A stretch of 11,950 nt of DNA from Stramenopiles sp. TOSAG23-2 (GCA_900128395.1 LT649681.1:1-11950), one strand, 5' to 3'. Shown: positions 1 to 8,584, numbered from the stretch's first letter. Numbers and translations: made by a program. The notes: generated by a model from the letters alone, not told the origin.

Positions 1-440
1 AATTAGATACAAAAGATATATAGACTAGCAAGTACAAGAGTAGACGTCAAAGAACTGAAAGAATAAATACGATACACGATGCTGTGCGACTGGTAATTAG
101 AATTAGATACAAAAGATATATAGACTAGCAAGTACAAGAGTAGACGTCAAAGAACACCATGCTGTGTGCTGTGTGTGCTGTGTGCCTGGTAATTAGGATT
201 AGATACAAAAGATATATAGACTAGCAAGTACAAGAGTAGATGTCAAAGAACACCATGCTGTGTGCTGTGTGCTGTGTGCTGTGTGCTGTGTGCCTGGTAA
301 TTAGGATTAGATACAAAAGATATATAGTCTAACAGGTACAAGAATAGACGTCAAGAACTGAAAGTAAACACCATACTGTGTACCTGGTAATTAGGATTCG
401 ATACAAAAGATATATAGACTAACAAGTACAAGAGTAGAAC
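1..440. repeat. Minisatellite, five units of 90-108 bp
   Basis: Units begin near 1, 101, 197, 305 and 395, and the last is cut short near 440. Each starts with the core ATTAGATACAAAAGATATAT and continues through a GTACAAGA-TAGA-GTCAA segment. The first 55 bases of units 1 and 2 are identical, and unit 3 differs from them by about one base in that stretch. The unit ends are variable. Units 1 and 4 contain an AACTGAAAG segment, whereas units 2 and 3 instead have an expanded GCTGTGT tract (three copies plus GT at 161-183, five copies at 257-291). All complete units close with CTGGTAATTAG. The array may continue left of the window. No coding potential or transposon ends are visible, and function is unknown. 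Confidence 0.9.
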
Positions 441-787
441 AAGTAAAAAACATGGCGCTCTCCTATTAATAGAATTTTTTCAATGGTGAATAGTATTATT
501 TGGGATCATAAAATATGCTTTTGGCATGTAATCTACCAAGTATAAGCTTCGATGTCGATAATTTTAATGTACCTTCGTAGTGCTATTACGGCCTAAATGA
601 TGTAATGCTATTCACCTTCTATATTTTAAGGTTTTAAAAATCGTAATCGTCTTTAATCGGCCGTAGATTATACTCGATCCCTTCACTGAACGCCTCGTCT
701 TCCCTTGCTACATACAGGTACAGGCCATAATCAGGAATTCTGAGCGCACAGTAGATTATCGAGTAGAGCTACACTAGCAACCCTCAA

Positions 788-852
788 ATATTTCCCATAG
801 TGAATAGTGTTATTTCTGATTAATTTTATATTTCCCATAGTGAATAGTGTTA
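788..852. repeat. 25-bp direct repeat, spacing 40 bp
   Basis: The word beginning ATATTTCCCATAGTGAATAG occurs exactly at 788-812 and 828-852. A looser version of its second half (TGGTGAATAGTATTATTT) lies at 484-501, so the element is scattered through this spacer and is not a single local slip. Confidence 0.8.
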
Positions 853-1010
853 AAATTTCAGCATCGACGGTAAAATCGTCCTCAATTTTTGTGGTGGCCA
901 TCGATTTGATGCATATATATGAATAAAAACTAATCTTGGTCATTTAAGGACTCGCTACATATTGTGGTCCTGATATCGTGTTACCATTGACACAGTATGT
1001 ACCTAACGAT

Positions 1011-1113
1011 AATACTATGATAATTTTAATGTACATTAGTAGGTGATTAGCACAAGGCCTAACTCTAATACTATGAAAATGCTAATGTAAATTAGTAGGT
1101 GATTAGTACAAGG
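1011..1113. repeat. 47-bp tandem repeat, period 56 bp
   Basis: The two copies, 1011-1057 and 1067-1113, both run from AATACTATGA to TAGTAGGTGATTAG-ACAAGG with only a few substitutions. A third, more diverged copy lies at about 555-594 (GATAATTTTAATGTAC followed by GTAG and GGCCTAA). The octamer GCCTAACT at 1057-1064 reappears inverted as AGTTAGGC at 1114-1121, so the second copy is flanked by an inverted pair. This could be the remains of a small non-autonomous element, but no target-site duplication is clear. Confidence 0.7.
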
Positions 1114-1242
1114 AGTTAGGCAACGTTAGTCCTTAAATGTTTATTGTTGTAAATTTGGATATCTAGATATATATGGCCTATACATACATCCATGAATAAA
1201 TGACAAAAACAGCAAAGTTCAATAATATATATATAAGAGCAG

Positions 1243-1470
1243 ACTAGATTATTATAATTATACTGAACAGAATTAGTAGTTAAAGCTACTATATTTTTTT
1301 TAATTTTTTTTTTCTTTCCTTTGCTGATTATTATTTTTTTGATTTATCAATTAATTATATAAAACTAGATTATAATTATACTGAACAGAAATAGAAGGTA
1401 AAGCTTATAATTTGTAATTTTTTTTTCCCTGATTATTATTTTGATTCATTATCAATTATATATATATATC
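1243..1470. repeat. Diverged tandem duplication of about 120 bp
   Basis: Copy one starts at 1243 and copy two at 1364. Both open with ACTAGATT, continue with ATAATTATACTGAACAGAA and TAAAGCT, and go on through a T tract, CTGATTATTATTTT and ATCAATTA. The copies differ by small indels in the T tracts and a 3-base ATT unit. The pair lies just upstream of the RPA1 leader, so any promoter elements it holds would also be doubled. Confidence 0.7.
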
Positions 1471-1623
1471 TCCTATTGAAACTGTTCCAATAATTATTCC
1501 ATTTTAATCCAAGGCAGAGGGAGAACAGAATACAACATATAATACAACAGATAATACAACAGAATAAATAAAAAAAATAGTAGCAAACATATCATTTTTC
1601 AACGTACCACTATCATCAACAAC

Positions 1624-4600
1624 ATGCCAACTAATAAATCATTACATCAAATTGAAGGTGTAAATTTCTCGTTTTATACCGAGAAAGAAATAAAAGCATT
1701 ATCCGTATGTCGAGTAGCCTCCGCTACTGACTACGATAAATTGGGGAATTGCACAACTAATAAATCATTACATCAAATTGAAGGTGTAAATTTCTCGTTT
1801 TATACCGAGAAAGAAATAAAAGCATTATCCGTATGTCGAGTAGCCTCCGCTACTGACTACGATAAATTGGGGAATTGCATACAAGGTGGTTTGTACTCGC
1901 CGGAAATGGGACCTGCTACATCAGGAGATCGTGATTGTCGCACCTGTGGTTTGCCATTCCGTGAATGCCCTGGACATTTTGGACATATTAATTTATGTGT
2001 ACCAGTATGGAATCCTAATTTATTTAATACTATTTATCGTTTATTACGATATAAATGTTTTAATTGCAATCGATTGAAACACGATAAAATCACGGTAGAT
2101 ACATTAATATTGCAAATGAAATTAATACAACATGGAAAAACGTTAGATGCATTGAAATTACAAGAGAAATTAAATGGACGTGATGGAAATTTTAATGAAG
2201 AAAGTGATATAGAACGTAAAAAACGTATGAAATCTATATTACGTGCATATGAAAAGAAAATACGTGATTTAAAACCTGTAAAACGTTTACATATACATGA
2301 TAAATCTACGTTAAATCAATTAATTAAAGCATTTTGGGCAAAAAGTCCCGCTTCACACCAACCATGTAGAAATTGTGGTGCATATTCACCTGGATTAAGA
2401 AAAGTTGGACATTTACAATTGTTTTTAAAAGCAATTCCAGAAAAACATAAACGTTCAAATGATTTAAAAGGAATATTTTTACGTGAATACAATAGTACAA
2501 ATGGAAGTAAAAAGAATCGAAAAAAGACAAAGAAAAAAAAGAAACAACAGGATAATAGTGATGGTAGTAGTGATGATGATGAAAATTCATCATCACTATC
2601 CTCCTCCTCTTCATCTTCCTCTTCGTCATCATTGGATAGTGATAGTGATAATGAAGAAGAAACGAAAGAGCAACAAAAAAACGAGAGAAAAAAATCAACA
2701 CTCCTTTCACCATTAAAAGCTGAAAAAATGTTACAATCATTATTTGCTCAAGATGGAGAAATATTATCACTTATTTTTTCCGGTGCAACGGTGGAATCAT
2801 TTTTTATTAAAACAGTACCAGTTGTTCCATCACGTTTTCGACCACCCGCTGTTATGGGGGATCTAAATTTTGTACATCCATTAAATACTACCATGGCAAG
2901 AATTATAAATGCTAACGACAACTTGTTACGTTCACAACAACAATTACAACAAGAAAAAATTGGAAATAATAATATCAATATAAATACAACAAGACGTACA
3001 ATGAATTATTGGGCTGATTTAATTGATTCAGTCAATAGTTTAATTGATAGTACAAAAAATGTTAGGGATCGACCCGTTGCAGGTAAGGAACCCCCAGCTG
3101 GTTTAAGACAAGTATTGGAGAAAAAAGAAGGTTTATTTCGTAGGAATATGATGGGAAAACGTGTAAATTTTGCAGCAAGATCTGTTATTTCCCCAGATTT
3201 ATATATTGATACAAATGAAGTTGGAGTACCATTGAAATTTGCAAAGGGTTTAAGCTATCCAACAGTTGTTACAGCATATAATGTGGAGGAATTGCGTAAA
3301 GCGGTACAAAATGGACATGATATACATCCTGGTGCTAATTTTGTGATAGATGAATTTGGTGAAAAAACAGATTTAAAACAACTGGATGCACATGGACGCC
3401 TTGCAATATCTCAAACATTATTGACGAAAAATAGCTTAGCACCACCTGGAAGTAATAAAAAAGTCATGCGCCATTTAATCAATGGTGATGTATTAATATT
3501 AAATCGCCAACCATCCTTACATAAACCATCGATGATGGCACATGTTGCTAGAATTTTACCAAATCCAAAATGGCAAACTATCCGAATGCATTATGCAAAT
3601 TGTAACAGTTACAATGCAGATTTTGATGGAGATGAAATCAATATGCATTGTCCACAAGGTGAATTATCAAGAAGTGAATCATATCATATTGCACAAACAT
3701 CACATCAATATATTGTGCCAACGGATGGTAGTCCATTACGTGGTTTGATACAAGACCATGTTGGTGCTGGTGTTTTATTAACAAAACGTGATACATTTTT
3801 TACACGTGATCAATATTTTCAACTACTTGCTACTGTTAGTGAATCATTAAAAGGTGCACCATCACATGTAATAACATTACCTCCATGTATTTTAAAACCA
3901 CAAGAATTATGGTCTGGGAAACAAATTATATCCACGTTACTTTGTATGCTTATGTATGATGAAAAAAATCCATTCGATCGTTCCAAAGATTTGCCACAAA
4001 GATCATGGCTTAACATGGACGGAAAAGCAAAATTAAATCCATCCATGGGTTGGGGAAAAGAACAAGAAGAGCATTTAATTTTAGTTCGGGAAAACCAATT
4101 GTTACGTGGTGTATTAGATAAAAGTCAATTTGGTTCCTCTGCATATGGATTAGTGCATTGTTTCTATGAATTATATGGATCTAGAAAAACCGAGTTGTTA
4201 TTAACTGCACTTGGCCGTTTATTTACGTTATTTTTGCAACAAATGGGTGCATATACGTGTGGTTTAGAAGACATGGTTTTAACTATGAAAGCAGATATGA
4301 AACGTAGAGATCAAATAAAAGCAAGTGTAGATGATGGTATTAATGCAATAAAACGTTGGGTAGTAAAAGAAGGAAAACGTCAAGAGGAAGAACAAAATAA
4401 TGACGACGATATTGAAATGAAGGAGGACGATCTAGAAAATATTTCCATCGAAGATGCATTGGAAGATGCTATTAAACGGGGTTTAAGTGAAAAAATTGAT
4501 AGTGTATATAAATCAGTTACCATGCCAGCGGCATCTTCCATTATTAAAACGGCTTTACCAGGTGGTTTACGACGATCATTTCCTATTAATAATTTATCAT

Positions 4601-7368
4601 TGATGGTATTAACAGGTGCAAAGGGATCATTAGTCAACCATTCTCAAATCTCATGTTTATTAGGACAACAAGAGTTAGAAGGAAAACGTGTACCCGTCAT
4701 GGTAAGTGGAAAGACATTGCCAGCATTTCCACCATATGACCCACGTCCACGAGCAGGCGGTTTTATTACGGATAGATTTTTAACTGGTGTACGTCCTCAA
4801 GATTATTATTTTCATTGTATGTCAGGGCGGGAAGGTTTAGTCGATACTGCGGTGAAAACAAGCCGTTCTGGGTATTTACAACGTTGTATTGTGAAGCATA
4901 TGGAAGATTTAAGTATCGCATATGATCGCACTGTTCGTGATGCAGATGGTAGTTGCATACAATTTTTATATAGTGCGGATGGTTTAGACCCAACGAAAGT
5001 ATCATTGTTAACAGGAGAAGATCGTCAAATGAAATTTGTAGCAATGAATACGAATGCATTGATTACTAAACACATGCCAGATACAAGTTCAAGAGATGCA
5101 TTTGGAGAATCATTATTGGCAACCAAAGTTTATGAATATGCTGACAAAGAAACTAGCAGTCGGAATAATAAGAATAGAAGCAGCTATAATTTAAAATTTA
5201 AAGAAGGGGATGTAGTGGAAGCGAAACGTAAATCAAATGAAGCGTTTGGTAATTGGACTTCGACATGGCATCCAGCTCGTATTATTAAACGCCGTAAAGA
5301 TCGTGTCTATGATGTAGAATATTTAGATTACCGTATAGGCGATACAGTAAAATTACAGAAAATTGTATTTAATAAACAAAAAGCAACAAAAGGAAAAATT
5401 GTACGAAAATATGGATATTATAAATATTTAGTACAGGAAGATGGTTCAAGTAAAACAAAGATAATTGGTGTAGATATGATCAATCAAGGACAAGTGACAA
5501 AACGTATTCCACAATCCATCCCATCATTAACTGCTGCTCATGGCAATGATGCAAAGAAAAATATTGATTTAACATCTGTTACAAATCGCATATTGATACG
5601 TAATGGTCAATTAGATCCACCAATATTTGGAGATTTAAGTGTCGATTTGCATTTAGGTGCAGTTAGTGAAGCATTTCATGGTCAAATAAGAAATTTTTGT
5701 AATGATGAAAAGAATTCATTGGCGTTAAAAGAAAATAATGTAAGAGTAGATCAATTTGAACAATTGCTTTATATGATGAATATGAAAAGTTTAGCAGATC
5801 CTGGTGAAGCAGTTGGATGCTTAGCTGCACAATCAATTGGTGAGCCAAGTACCCAAATGACGTTAAATACATTTCACTTGGCTGGAACAGGTATGGCTAA
5901 TGTGACGTTAGGTATACCTCGATTAAGAGAAATCGTCATGTCTGCAAGTGCTGATTTGAAAACACCAGTAATGTCCTTTCCAATTCAAAGCGATGGGAGT
6001 AAAAAAGGAAATAAAATTGCTGAGAAAGAAGCACAAGATATTGCTGCAAAATTAAAACGTATTAGTATAAATGAATTATTAGATCCAAGAAATGCTATCA
6101 CAGTCGTTGAATCAGTAGTATACGATGAGTTGATCGAAAAAGCAGCAAGGGAATACCGTGTTACTTTGCAAGTTGCTGATGTAAATGCAATTAAATCTCA
6201 TTTTAATATTAATATTGATACCATTGTCAATAGTGCACGTACGGTATTAACGCGAAGTATATTGAAACAAATTAAAGCTGTGTTAAAAATACAAACAGGA
6301 ATTAGCCTCAGTGGTAGTACATCTGCAGTAGCTAGTAGTAATAATGATAAAGATGCGACCCAACGAAATAGAGCAGATAGTGTTGCAGAGGAGCCGACAT
6401 ATGAAAGCGAAGCAGAAGATCAAAAAAATAAAAATGGTGGTAAAAGTGAAGAAGATGATAGCAGCGATAGCTCATCAACTAGCGGCGGCGACGACGACGC
6501 CGACGATGATGATGAAGGCGATGGTAAAAATAATGTAGCATCGTACATACCAAAACCAAATAGATTTGTAAATATCCCGCCTGATGTTCAAAAAAGTAGT
6601 TATTTCCGTTCCGTAGAATTGAAACATGGAAATCAAATTGAATTGATTTTTCAAACACCAATACATGCTAAAAAATTACTAATGTTATCAATTACAGAAA
6701 GTTGCGTGGAACAAGTATATGTACACCAAACATATGGGATTACAAATGCATTCCCATTATTCAATAAAAAAGTATCAAAATGGTTTGTGCATACGGAAGG
6801 TGTTAATTTTGACGCTGTATGGAATTTGAAAAATGCTTTGATCGAGTTAAATCAATTCAATACAAATGATATCGCTGCTATGGCTAGAATTTATGGCGCA
6901 GAAGCAGGAAGAGCATGTTTGATTCAACAAATATTAAGTGTATTTGGTGTGTACGGTATTACTATTGATAGCAGGCATTTATGTTTGGTAGCAGATTATA
7001 TGTTTCATACGGGTAAATTTGTCGGTATGAATAGAATAGGTATTAAGGAAACAAAAGCATCTTCGCCATTTCAACAAATGTCTTTTGAAACATGTGCTAC
7101 ATTTTTAACTAGTTCAACTGTCTCTGGAAAAGTAGATAATTTAACAAGTCCAAGTAGTCAAATTGTTCTTGGACGAGTTCCGGGTTTAGGAACTGGTACT
7201 TGTGAAGTTATGGTTGATTATGAAAAGATGGTAAATTTCGGACAAGAGCAAGCGTTACGAAATGCAAGGCGACAAATGAAGAGTAAAAATGCAGGGAGCG
7301 GTGGTGATAATCAAACGAAACGGTTGATTGATGATACGAATGAGCATTTGAATCATTCGTCGAAGTAG
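1624..7368 (+). CDS. RPA1: RNA polymerase I largest subunit (A190/RPA1)
   Basis: Largest catalytic subunit of nuclear RNA polymerase I, which transcribes rRNA precursor in the nucleolus. The frame is 1914 codons without introns. The ATG is supported by an in-frame TAA at 1552-1554 with no intervening ATG. Visible in order: clamp zinc site C105-x2-C108-x6-C115-PGHFGH with C145-x2-C148 and C248-x2-C251; lid/rudder region around GKRVNFAARS (511-520); NRQPSLHK (627-634); catalytic NADFDGDE with D666, D668 and D670; bridge helix and GREGLVDTAVKT (1068-1079); trigger loop QMTLNTFHLAG with H1418; and a C-terminal GRVPGLGTGT block. There is no Pol II heptad tail, and the RDADGSCIQFLY-DGLDPTK style and acidic jaw insert fit Pol I better than Pol III. 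It is longer than yeast or human A190 (about 1660-1720 from memory) because of an exact 42-residue N-terminal duplication, a basic/poly-Ser/acidic insert (about 296-350), a Tudor-like insert (1192-1286) and an acidic jaw insert (about 1590-1640). Confidence 0.95.
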   Translation: MPTNKSLHQIEGVNFSFYTEKEIKALSVCRVASATDYDKLGNCTTNKSLHQIEGVNFSFYTEKEIKALSVCRVASATDYDKLGNCIQGGLYSPEMGPATSGDRDCRTCGLPFRECPGHFGHINLCVPVWNPNLFNTIYRLLRYKCFNCNRLKHDKITVDTLILQMKLIQHGKTLDALKLQEKLNGRDGNFNEESDIERKKRMKSILRAYEKKIRDLKPVKRLHIHDKSTLNQLIKAFWAKSPASHQPCRNCGAYSPGLRKVGHLQLFLKAIPEKHKRSNDLKGIFLREYNSTNGSKKNRKKTKKKKKQQDNSDGSSDDDENSSSLSSSSSSSSSSSLDSDSDNEEETKEQQKNERKKSTLLSPLKAEKMLQSLFAQDGEILSLIFSGATVESFFIKTVPVVPSRFRPPAVMGDLNFVHPLNTTMARIINANDNLLRSQQQLQQEKIGNNNININTTRRTMNYWADLIDSVNSLIDSTKNVRDRPVAGKEPPAGLRQVLEKKEGLFRRNMMGKRVNFAARSVISPDLYIDTNEVGVPLKFAKGLSYPTVVTAYNVEELRKAVQNGHDIHPGANFVIDEFGEKTDLKQLDAHGRLAISQTLLTKNSLAPPGSNKKVMRHLINGDVLILNRQPSLHKPSMMAHVARILPNPKWQTIRMHYANCNSYNADFDGDEINMHCPQGELSRSESYHIAQTSHQYIVPTDGSPLRGLIQDHVGAGVLLTKRDTFFTRDQYFQLLATVSESLKGAPSHVITLPPCILKPQELWSGKQIISTLLCMLMYDEKNPFDRSKDLPQRSWLNMDGKAKLNPSMGWGKEQEEHLILVRENQLLRGVLDKSQFGSSAYGLVHCFYELYGSRKTELLLTALGRLFTLFLQQMGAYTCGLEDMVLTMKADMKRRDQIKASVDDGINAIKRWVVKEGKRQEEEQNNDDDIEMKEDDLENISIEDALEDAIKRGLSEKIDSVYKSVTMPAASSIIKTALPGGLRRSFPINNLSLMVLTGAKGSLVNHSQISCLLGQQELEGKRVPVMVSGKTLPAFPPYDPRPRAGGFITDRFLTGVRPQDYYFHCMSGREGLVDTAVKTSRSGYLQRCIVKHMEDLSIAYDRTVRDADGSCIQFLYSADGLDPTKVSLLTGEDRQMKFVAMNTNALITKHMPDTSSRDAFGESLLATKVYEYADKETSSRNNKNRSSYNLKFKEGDVVEAKRKSNEAFGNWTSTWHPARIIKRRKDRVYDVEYLDYRIGDTVKLQKIVFNKQKATKGKIVRKYGYYKYLVQEDGSSKTKIIGVDMINQGQVTKRIPQSIPSLTAAHGNDAKKNIDLTSVTNRILIRNGQLDPPIFGDLSVDLHLGAVSEAFHGQIRNFCNDEKNSLALKENNVRVDQFEQLLYMMNMKSLADPGEAVGCLAAQSIGEPSTQMTLNTFHLAGTGMANVTLGIPRLREIVMSASADLKTPVMSFPIQSDGSKKGNKIAEKEAQDIAAKLKRISINELLDPRNAITVVESVVYDELIEKAAREYRVTLQVADVNAIKSHFNINIDTIVNSARTVLTRSILKQIKAVLKIQTGISLSGSTSAVASSNNDKDATQRNRADSVAEEPTYESEAEDQKNKNGGKSEEDDSSDSSSTSGGDDDADDDDEGDGKNNVASYIPKPNRFVNIPPDVQKSSYFRSVELKHGNQIELIFQTPIHAKKLLMLSITESCVEQVYVHQTYGITNAFPLFNKKVSKWFVHTEGVNFDAVWNLKNALIELNQFNTNDIAAMARIYGAEAGRACLIQQILSVFGVYGITIDSRHLCLVADYMFHTGKFVGMNRIGIKETKASSPFQQMSFETCATFLTSSTVSGKVDNLTSPSSQIVLGRVPGLGTGTCEVMVDYEKMVNFGQEQALRNARRQMKSKNAGSGGDNQTKRLIDDTNEHLNHSSK
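1628..1879 (+). repeat. Exact 126-bp in-frame tandem duplication in RPA1
   Basis: Bases 1628-1753 and 1754-1879 are identical over all 126 positions. That equals 42 codons, so the frame is kept. The repeated peptide begins TNKSLHQIEGVNFSFYTEKE and ends DKLGNC. The second copy joins naturally to IQGGLYSPEMGP, as in other A190 proteins, so the first copy is the extra one. Zero divergence points to a very recent duplication or an assembly artefact. Confidence 0.97.
5197..5481 (+). other. Tandem Tudor/SH3-like insert within RPA1
   Basis: Residues 1192-1286 interrupt the region between the DGLDPTK block and the HLGAVSE/trigger-loop part, roughly the foot of the enzyme. The first unit (1192-1235) reads as a Tudor or Agenet-like barrel: EGDVVEA, W1211/W1215, HPARI and YDVEYLD. 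The second (1238-1286) has IGDTVKL, KGKIVRK, YYKYLV and KTKIIGVDMI, a looser version of the same pattern. The domain call is made from residue pattern only. In other proteins such barrels bind methylated lysine or arginine, or nucleic acid; a role here is inference. Confidence 0.55.
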
Positions 7369-8470
7369 AGAGTGTATTGATCTGTTAATTTACGTGTAAT
7401 TTCTTCTTTCTCATCGACCGCACGTTTTAATTCTTCTTTTACTTTTAATAAATCAGATGATAATTCAATTGCTTGATTTTCTTTTAATGTATATCGTTCA
7501 TCAAATGCTTTTAATTCTTGTCGTATTATAACAATTTCTGCTTTATTCATATCTGCATTGTAATTATTTGATAATATATCTGAATTTAATTTATTAATTT
7601 CAGATTCTTTTCCAATTAATGTTTGATTTAATGTTATATTTTCATTTTTTAATAATATTAATTCTGCTTTTGCCATTTCCAATTCATTTGATAATTGCAA
7701 TGCATTTGTTTTATTTTGATTTGCCTCATTTAAACGTTTTGTTGCTAATTCTGCTTTTGCTTTTAATGTTGCTTTTTCCAATGAATATTCTTTTTGTTGA
7801 AATTCACATGTATGTTTCAATGTATTATAATCATGTTCTACTTTCGATAACATTTTATTTTTTAAATGTAATTTTTCTATAATATAAAATATGTAAGATC
7901 AATGGTTAGTATATATATATATATGTAATTTATAATAATATGCGTGTAGTGTAGGCGTCTATATATATATTTCCTTTGTATAGATTAATACGTACCTTCT
8001 AATTGTTGATATTGATCTTTTAATTTTAATATAATTTGATTTGATGTTTTATTATTACTATTAGTGGATGATAATTGTTCTGATAATAATTCAATATGTT
8101 CTTGAGATGTATCTAATGCATCTTCTAACTCATGATTCCGTGCTAATAGTTGAAAATGATTTTTATCACTGGTATTATTATGAATAACATTATACGGTGA
8201 TGATGCTGAAAATGATATATTAATTGGTGTATCTTCCATACTATCATGATCAGATAAAATATTGTTATCGTAGCTACTACTACTTGCTACTAATAGTTCA
8301 TTGATATTATCGTTATCGCCCTCTTCCTCATTTTTAGGTGATTTTTGTAAATATTCTCCAATTCCTAAACGTGTTGATATACGATTACGATGTTGTTTCC
8401 ATTCTACTAACGGTGTTGAGTCTGCTTCTTTGGACCATTCGGATAAACGTTCTTCTTGTGGTCCTGACAT
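7353..8470 (-). CDS. Coiled-coil protein, two exons, function unknown
   Basis: Exons are 8470-7996 and 7876-7353, giving 332 residues once the intron (7995-7877) is removed. The splice joins in phase through a Glu codon and extends the coiled coil without a break. The start ATG at 8470 has an in-frame TAA two codons upstream. The N-terminus (SGPQEERLSEWSKEADSTPL, then a basic IGEYLQKSPK stretch) is followed by an acidic, Ser/Asn-rich linker (about 47-105). From about residue 108 to the end it is Glu/Lys/Leu-rich heptad-like helix, probably a dimerising rod. There is no membrane segment and no catalytic motif. I do not recognise the family; a cytoskeletal, centrosomal or vesicle-tether role is possible but unsupported. 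The final codons overlap the end of convergent RPA1 by 16 bp. Confidence 0.8.
7447..7452 (+). promoter_or_regulatory. Possible poly(A) signal for RPA1
   Basis: AATAAA lies 79 bases past the RPA1 stop, inside the coding part of the convergent coiled-coil gene. If used, the two mRNAs would overlap by 100 bases or more. The hexamer is common in AT-rich DNA and may be chance. Confidence 0.2.
7877..7995 (-). other. Spliceosomal intron, 119 bp
   Basis: On the minus strand the donor is AAG|GTACGT (GT at 7995-7994) and the acceptor is TTATAG (AG at 7878-7877). A perfect TACTAAC branch site occupies 7911-7905, with the branch A at 7906, 29 bases from the acceptor. Both exons end in a matching phase, and without splicing the frame meets a stop four codons past the donor (TAA at 7988-7986). 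A TA run lies just upstream of the branch site. Confidence 0.88.
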
Positions 8471-8558
8471 TGTTTATATATATATGTATATATCTTATAA
8501 CTAAAAGGTGATATGTACTTTTATCTTTCCATCAAGTCTATTTATGTGTATTGTTTTG

Positions 8559-8584
8559 TATATATATATATATATATATATATA
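8559..8584. repeat. (TA)13 microsatellite
   Basis: Thirteen uninterrupted TA pairs lie about 90 bases upstream of the minus-strand coiled-coil gene start, inside its probable promoter. Shorter TA runs flank it near 8476-8490 and 8633-8642. Confidence 0.9.

Larger units (their letters stand above)
441..1623. other. Gene-poor spacer and 5' leader of RPA1
   Basis: No convincing gene is seen here. A 70-codon minus-strand ORF (943-731) exists, but it spans a short direct repeat and has no recognisable motif. The stretch is built of AT-rich DNA with several duplicated segments (listed separately) and long T tracts around 1293-1340 and 1420-1430. The last 160 bases are A-rich, with repeated AATACAACAG-like words at 1529-1565, and lead into the RPA1 start. 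TA-rich runs near 1456-1470 could serve as a core promoter, but this cannot be decided by eye. Confidence 0.6.

Noticed and set aside
731-943. Minus-strand 70-codon ORF in the upstream spacer
   Set aside because: It crosses a 25-bp direct repeat, has no motif and is of chance length for this spacer.
2324-2770. Minus-strand 148-codon ORF opposite the Ser-rich part of RPA1
   Set aside because: His/Tyr/Phe-rich shadow of low-complexity codons in the RPA1 frame.
1624-7368. Pol II or Pol III largest subunit instead of Pol I
   Set aside because: No C-terminal heptads as in Pol II; the acidic jaw insert, the DGLDPTK and HLGAVSE contexts and the GRVPGLGTGT ending fit A190.
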